Source: an uncultured Ruminococcus sp. (GTDB lineage: Bacteria > Bacillota > Clostridia > Oscillospirales > Acutalibacteraceae). Taken from it: DNA of 8,648 nucleotides. Positions within the stretch are counted from its first letter, which is position 1, and the number at the start of each line of letters is the position of its first letter. Where the stretch lies: NCBI GenBank assembly GCA_905234305.1, contig CAJOHT010000005.1:30659-39306 (forward strand), read 5' to 3'. Position numbers and translations under genes: made by a program. Of this stretch, positions 5,766-8,648 are shown one piece after another. Under the pieces are notes generated by a model, which saw only the letters and a program-made list of their open reading frames with translations, did no database searches and had not been told where the DNA came from.

Positions 5766-6841
5766 AAAAGGTCCTTTTAGGAATGTCCGGAGGTATCGAT
5801 TCCACCGTCAGCGCCATGCTTCTTCTCGAGCAGGGCTATGAAGTGGTCGGCGTCACGTTCCGCACCTACGACAGCATCAAAGAGTCATGTCTCGCCAAAG
5901 AGAAAGGTTGCTGCACGATGGAGTCCATTATGGAAGCGAAGCATAATGCCGAGCGAATGGGCTTTGAGCATCATATTGTGGACTTTAGAGACACTTTCCG
6001 CCGCTGCGTCATTCAGGACTTTATAGACGAGTATATGGCAGGCCGCACGCCTAATCCCTGCGTACTCTGCAATTCTACCATCAAGTGGGGCGAGATGCTT
6101 CATCTTGCCGATGAACTCGGCTGTGATTTCATTGCAACAGGTCATTACGCCCGCATCGCCGAGCGCGACGGGCACATGTTTTTGCGCACTGCAGCCGACG
6201 TTCGAAAAGACCAGACCTATTTCCTTTGGCGTCTGACTGAAGAGCAGTTACGCCGCACTATCTTCCCGCTTGGCGACCTTACCAAAGATCAAGTGCGAGA
6301 AATCGCGCGTCAGCATGGCTATGAGAAACTCGCTACCAAACGCGAGAGTCAGGAGATCTGTTTTATTCCCGATAACGACTACCGTGCTTTTTTGCGCGCG
6401 AACGTGCCTGATTATAATGAACGCGTGCGCGCAGGAGAATATATTGACCGTGAAGGTCGCGTTTTGGGTCAACATGAAGGGTATGTCAACTATACCATCG
6501 GCCAGCGCAAAGGCTTGGGTATTGCGCTTGGGCAACCGGCTTACGTCACACATATCGATGCTGCCGCTAATCGCGTCACGCTTGGCACCAACGATGATCT
6601 CTATGCTACAGAACTGCGGTTTAAACCAATGAGCAACGCATTCCGCCCTTCCCTTCAGGAAGGGGCCGGGGGTAGGCTTTCTCTCACTGCGAAAGTTCGT
6701 TATCGCTCTCCTGCCGTTCCCGTCAAAAAAATAGACGAGGGACGCTTGGAGTTTGCGTCCCCCGTCTGGGGTGTTACACCCGGCCAGTCTGTCGTCATCT
6801 ATCAAGACGATCTCGTTCTTGGCGGCGGTATAATAGTCTAA
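5762..6841 (+). CDS. mnmA: tRNA-specific 2-thiouridylase MnmA (paralogue with extra cysteines)
   Basis: A 359-residue cytoplasmic enzyme that thiolates U34 of tRNA-Lys, -Glu and -Gln using ATP and a sulfur carrier. The PP-loop is SGGIDS (9-14). Other family motifs are TPNPCVLCN (97-104), ATGHYARI (125-132), KDQTYFLWRL (149-158), SQEICFIP (196-203) with the second catalytic cysteine C200, and NYTIGQRKGLGI (243-254). E. coli has PNPDILCN, whereas this protein has CxxC (C100, C103). It also has C43, C50 and C51 in a CLAKEKGCC segment that the E. coli enzyme lacks, so a metal or Fe-S site is possible. Bacteroides carry several MnmA paralogues and this looks like one of them. ATG 5762 overlaps the ABC stop in ATGA, which implies translational coupling. 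Residues about 295-305 come from a REP-like palindrome. Confidence 0.9.
   Translation: MKKVLLGMSGGIDSTVSAMLLLEQGYEVVGVTFRTYDSIKESCLAKEKGCCTMESIMEAKHNAERMGFEHHIVDFRDTFRRCVIQDFIDEYMAGRTPNPCVLCNSTIKWGEMLHLADELGCDFIATGHYARIAERDGHMFLRTAADVRKDQTYFLWRLTEEQLRRTIFPLGDLTKDQVREIARQHGYEKLATKRESQEICFIPDNDYRAFLRANVPDYNERVRAGEYIDREGRVLGQHEGYVNYTIGQRKGLGIALGQPAYVTHIDAAANRVTLGTNDDLYATELRFKPMSNAFRPSLQEGAGGRLSLTAKVRYRSPAVPVKKIDEGRLEFASPVWGVTPGQSVVIYQDDLVLGGGIIV
6646..6677 (+). repeat. REP-like palindromic element inside mnmA, in frame
   Basis: CCCTTCC (6646-6652) and GGAAGGG (6658-6664) form a perfect 7-bp stem around CTTCA, followed by a G-rich tail GCCGGGGGTAGGC (6665-6677). It encodes RPSLQEGAGGR, a low-complexity loop between two conserved parts of the MnmA C-terminal domain. 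From memory, elements of the form CCCTCCC-loop-GGGAGGG followed by a GGGGG(T) tail are dispersed in Bacteroidales genomes. That family assignment is recall and was not tested. Confidence 0.55.
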
Positions 6842-6848
6842 CAGGCCG

Positions 6849-6860
6849 AAGACCGGTCTT
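6849..6860. repeat. 12-bp perfect palindrome between convergent genes
   Basis: AAGACCGGTCTT is its own reverse complement and lies in the 36-base gap between the mnmA and rubrerythrin stop codons. It has no loop and no T-run follows, so a terminator role is doubtful. No other terminator is visible in this gap. Confidence 0.35.
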
Positions 6861-6877
6861 ACAGCGAAGCGGTCGCG

Positions 6878-7432
6878 TTATTTCTGGAAATAACGCTTAT
6901 ACAGTCCTTCGAATCCCTTGCCGTGACGTGCTTCGTCGCGCGCCATCTCATGCACGGCATCGTGGATCGGATCCAGATCCAGTTTCTTCGCTTGTTTAGC
7001 AATGTTCAGTTTGTCCTCGCATGCTCCTGCCTCTGCCATCATGCGTTTTTCCAAGTTTGTCTTGGTGTCCCAAACGAGCTCACCTAGCATCTCGGCAAAC
7101 AGCGAAGCATGGTCTGCCTCTTCATAAGCGTATTTGCGGAACGCTGCAGCAATCTCGGGATAACCCTCGCGGTCCGCTTGACGAGCCATTGCCAGGTATT
7201 GGCCTACCTCGGTGCACTCGCCCATGAAATGCGCGCGTAGACCATCGTGAATAATTGGATCGGTTACGTCTTTAGCTACGCCTACGATGTGCTCGCAGGC
7301 AAAATTCAACTTATCCTCCTCAGCCACTTTCCATTTCACAATTTGTTTGCATTGCGGACAGCGCTCCGGAGCCTCTGCGCCCTCGTGTACATAGCCACAG
7401 ATCGGGCAAATAAATTTCTTTGTCATACTCAT
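6878..7432 (-). CDS. Rubrerythrin with N-terminal rubredoxin domain (reverse rubrerythrin type)
   Basis: A 184-residue cytoplasmic non-haem iron protein. Residues 9-28 form a rubredoxin centre: CPIC (9-12) and CPQC (25-28) supply four cysteines for one iron. Residues 40-184 form a ferritin-like four-helix bundle with di-iron ligands E72 (GECTEVG), E104/E105 and H108 (EEADH), E138/E162 and E167 with H170 (DEARH). Classical rubrerythrins carry the rubredoxin domain at the C-terminus; here the order is reversed, as in clostridial reverse rubrerythrins. Such proteins reduce hydrogen peroxide using electrons from NAD(P)H via a reductase, protecting anaerobes from oxygen. The start is ATG 7432 or the in-frame ATG at 7426 (MTKKFICP); family N-termini fit the shorter form slightly better. 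A clear Bacteroidetes promoter lies upstream. Confidence 0.9.
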   Translation of the reverse strand: MSMTKKFICPICGYVHEGAEAPERCPQCKQIVKWKVAEEDKLNFACEHIVGVAKDVTDPIIHDGLRAHFMGECTEVGQYLAMARQADREGYPEIAAAFRKYAYEEADHASLFAEMLGELVWDTKTNLEKRMMAEAGACEDKLNIAKQAKKLDLDPIHDAVHEMARDEARHGKGFEGLYKRYFQK

Positions 7433-7473
7433 TGATAATTAGACTGTTAATAATCGTTTTTGCGTTTACGCTG

Positions 7474-7505
7474 CAAAGATAATACAAAATAATCAAATGT
7501 GCAAA
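7474..7505 (-). promoter_or_regulatory. Bacteroidetes-type promoter of the rubrerythrin gene
   Basis: On the minus strand TTTG (7505-7502) is followed after 20 bases by TATCTTTG (7481-7474). This fits the Bacteroidetes primary sigma consensus TTTG-N19-22-TAnnTTTG. Transcription would begin around 7467, leaving a leader of about 35 bases before the ATG at 7432. The match is strong evidence that this side is Bacteroidetes DNA. Confidence 0.8.
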
Positions 7506-7608
7506 TAATTAGACAAAAAAATAAAAAATGCTTGCATTTTCTTTGACTTCTTGGTTAATCTCTATTATCCTATTCCGCCCTATTTTTCTTTAAATTCTCA
7601 CTTTTCTC

Positions 7609-7639
7609 TTGCATATGTCAAAAATTATATGTAATTTTG
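7609..7639 (+). promoter_or_regulatory. Bacteroidetes-type promoter of the KilA-N gene
   Basis: TTG (7609-7611) is followed after 20 bases by TAATTTTG (7632-7639), matching TAnnTTTG exactly. The predicted start point is near 7645, only about five bases before repeat A. Most of the 5' leader would therefore be the repeat. This promoter is divergent from the rubrerythrin promoter. The stretch 7506-7608 is AT-rich and shows nothing else that I can support. Confidence 0.7.
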
Positions 7640-7649
7640 CAGGCAAAAT

Positions 7650-7679
7650 GAATCCGCTGGCACCGACAGCGTAAAAAAG
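7650..7679 (+). repeat. 30-bp flanking direct repeat, copy A, in the KilA-N leader
   Basis: This copy matches copy B at 8527-8556 in 27 of 30 positions. It starts GAATCCGCTG and ends CAGCGTAAAAAAG. CGCTG (7655-7659) pairs with CAGCG (7667-7671), and the three differences from copy B fall in the loop. Just downstream, CACCG (7661-7665) could instead pair with CGGTG (7680-7684), or CCGCT (7654-7658) with AGCGG (7678-7682). The leader RNA could therefore take more than one fold. Confidence 0.7.
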
Positions 7680-7700
7680 CGGTGAAAAGAAAGATAGAAG

Positions 7701-8522
7701 ATGGCAAAGCAAAAAGAAATAATCGTCAAGGATACGACTATCCGTTCGTTTTCGCAGAACGGATGGGACTATATCTGTATTACGGATATTGCAAGGCAGA
7801 AGAATGCCATCGAACCAAAAGATGTAGTCAAAAACTGGATGCGACTCAAAAATACTATCGAGTATCTTGGGATGTGGGAAGCATTAAATAATCCTCTTTT
7901 CAAAGGGGTCGAATTCGATCCCCTTTTGCGAGAAGCAGGTAGTAATGCCTTCACGCTTAGCCCATCGCGCTGGATTGAATTAACAGGAGCTATAGGCATT
8001 ATTTCTAAGAGTGGGAATAATGGCGGTACGTATGCGCAGCGCGATATAGCATTTAAGTTTGCGAGTTGGGTTTCTGTTGAGTTTGAACTCTATTTGATTA
8101 AGGAATTCCAACGCCTCAAAGAGGAGGAACAAAAAGCACTCGGCTGGTCCGCGAAACGTGAATTAGCTAAGATCAATTATCATATCCATACAGACGCCAT
8201 TAAAGAGCACCTTATACCGCAGGAGATTGATTCATACCATCGTTCGCTGATTTATGCTAACGAAGCCGACGTGCTCAATGTGGCTTTGTTTGGAATGACA
8301 GCAAAAGAATGGCGTGACGCGCATCCTGAGGATAAAGGTAATATACGCGACTACGCAACGATTAACCAATTAATTTGCTTGAGTAACATGGAAAACCTGA
8401 ATGCTGTATTCATCAACGAAGGTCTGCCACAAGGCGAACGTCTCCAGAAACTCAACCAAATAGCTATTCAACAAATGACCGTGTTAGAAAACGTAGAAAG
8501 TAAGCATATATTGAAAGCATAA
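7701..8522 (+). CDS. KilA-N domain protein, stand-alone, function unknown
   Basis: A 273-residue soluble protein. Residues about 5-140 look like a KilA-N domain, a DNA-binding fold common in phages and large DNA viruses: GWDYICITDIAR (21-32), VVKNWMRLKNTIEYLGMWE (42-60), then GGTYAQRDIAFKFASWVS (108-125) and FELYLIKEFQRLK (128-140). The second half (about 150-265) has its own conserved look, with NVALFGMTAKEWR (193-205), GNIRDYATINQLICLSNMEN (213-232) and ERLQKLNQIAIQQM (246-259), reminiscent of DinD/KilA-N relatives. No nuclease motif, membrane segment or signal peptide is seen. The start at ATG 7701 gives the expected MAKQKEIIVK N-terminus; there is only a weak purine-rich stretch before it, which is usual in Bacteroidetes. 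No phage genes are adjacent. Repeats A and B flank the gene, so it may be a small mobile or regulated unit. Confidence 0.8.
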   Translation: MAKQKEIIVKDTTIRSFSQNGWDYICITDIARQKNAIEPKDVVKNWMRLKNTIEYLGMWEALNNPLFKGVEFDPLLREAGSNAFTLSPSRWIELTGAIGIISKSGNNGGTYAQRDIAFKFASWVSVEFELYLIKEFQRLKEEEQKALGWSAKRELAKINYHIHTDAIKEHLIPQEIDSYHRSLIYANEADVLNVALFGMTAKEWRDAHPEDKGNIRDYATINQLICLSNMENLNAVFINEGLPQGERLQKLNQIAIQQMTVLENVESKHILKA

Positions 8523-8526
8523 AACA

Positions 8527-8556
8527 GAATCCGCTGACAGCGGCAGCGTAAAAAAG
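8527..8556 (+). repeat. 30-bp flanking direct repeat, copy B, after the KilA-N gene
   Basis: This second copy starts four bases after the KilA-N stop codon. It keeps the stem CGCTG (8532-8536) / CAGCG (8544-8548) and the TAAAAAAG tail. It differs from copy A at three loop positions (A ggcaccgac, B gacagcggc in the middle). Here CCGCT (8531-8535) and AGCGG (8539-8543) can also pair, giving a tight hairpin with a three-base loop. Confidence 0.7.
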
Positions 8557-8578
8557 TGAGACGTCAGATCTGAGACGT
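8557..8578 (+). repeat. Degenerate 7-bp tandem repeat
   Basis: TGAGACG, TCAGATC and TGAGACG follow one another with a period of 7, starting right after repeat B. The outer 8-mers TGAGACGT (8557-8564 and 8571-8578) are identical. From memory, GAGACGT/GAGATCT heptamer tracts occur between genes in Bacteroidales. Confidence 0.45.
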
Positions 8579-8599
8579 AAAATGGGATGACATAATAAA

Positions 8600-8622
8600 A
8601 GGCGTTTATTGACGCTTGTTTT
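8600..8622 (+). terminator. Weak hairpin, possible terminator of the KilA-N transcript
   Basis: AGGCGT (8600-8605) pairs with ACGCTT (8612-8617), including one G-T pair, around a six-base loop, and GTTTT follows. The stem is short and the T-run interrupted, so the call is tentative. The remaining bases to 8648 show no gene. Confidence 0.35.
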
Positions 8623-8648
8623 GGTAAATAGAAATCCGGAAAATTTCA

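Noticed and set aside
7650..8556. Integron attC sites or a CRISPR array
   Set aside because: Only two copies 877 bases apart, no GTTRRRY/RYYYAAC core sites and no regular spacers.

Overview
This window appears to join two unrelated bacterial genomes at about position 3800. The left part (1 to about 3800) reads as a Clostridia-type Firmicute. It has strong AGGAGG ribosome binding sites, a textbook TTGATA-N17-TATAAT promoter, hairpin plus T-run terminators and a class III (Firmicute-type) fructose-1,6-bisphosphatase. The right part (about 3800 to 8648) reads as a Bacteroidales-type organism. It has little Shine-Dalgarno signal, two promoters of the TTTG / TAnnTTTG type, an MsbA-like exporter typical of Bacteroidales, an MnmA paralogue and a KilA-N gene. 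By eye the right part is also richer in G+C. At the seam two opposed genes lose their N-terminal parts at the same point, with no insertion sequence, tRNA or repeat. An assembly chimera is therefore the simplest reading, and a real recombination junction is the less likely alternative.

Left part: the C-terminal tail of adhE (bifunctional acetaldehyde/alcohol dehydrogenase) is followed one base later by a small APH/choline-kinase-like phosphotransferase that starts at GTG. A stem-loop terminator follows, then a 25-bp palindrome, a sigma-A promoter and a sodium-dependent SNF/NSS-family transporter. A hairpin terminator, probably bidirectional, separates the transporter from the convergent, truncated fbp gene on the minus strand.

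Right part: an unidentified C-terminal gene fragment, an MsbA-like ABC exporter and mnmA (tRNA 2-thiouridylase) lie head to tail. The exporter and mnmA overlap by ATGA, so this is an operon. The mnmA reading frame contains an in-frame, GC-rich, REP-like palindrome. A convergent minus-strand gene encodes a rubrerythrin with its rubredoxin domain at the N-terminus, driven by a clear Bacteroidetes promoter. A divergent Bacteroidetes promoter drives a stand-alone KilA-N protein. That gene is bracketed by two 30-bp direct repeats (27 of 30 identical) that keep the same stem while the loop varies; the first copy forms the 5' leader of the transcript. This KilA-N/repeat unit is the best candidate for something undescribed here. 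No CRISPR array, rRNA, tRNA, integrase or transposase was seen.
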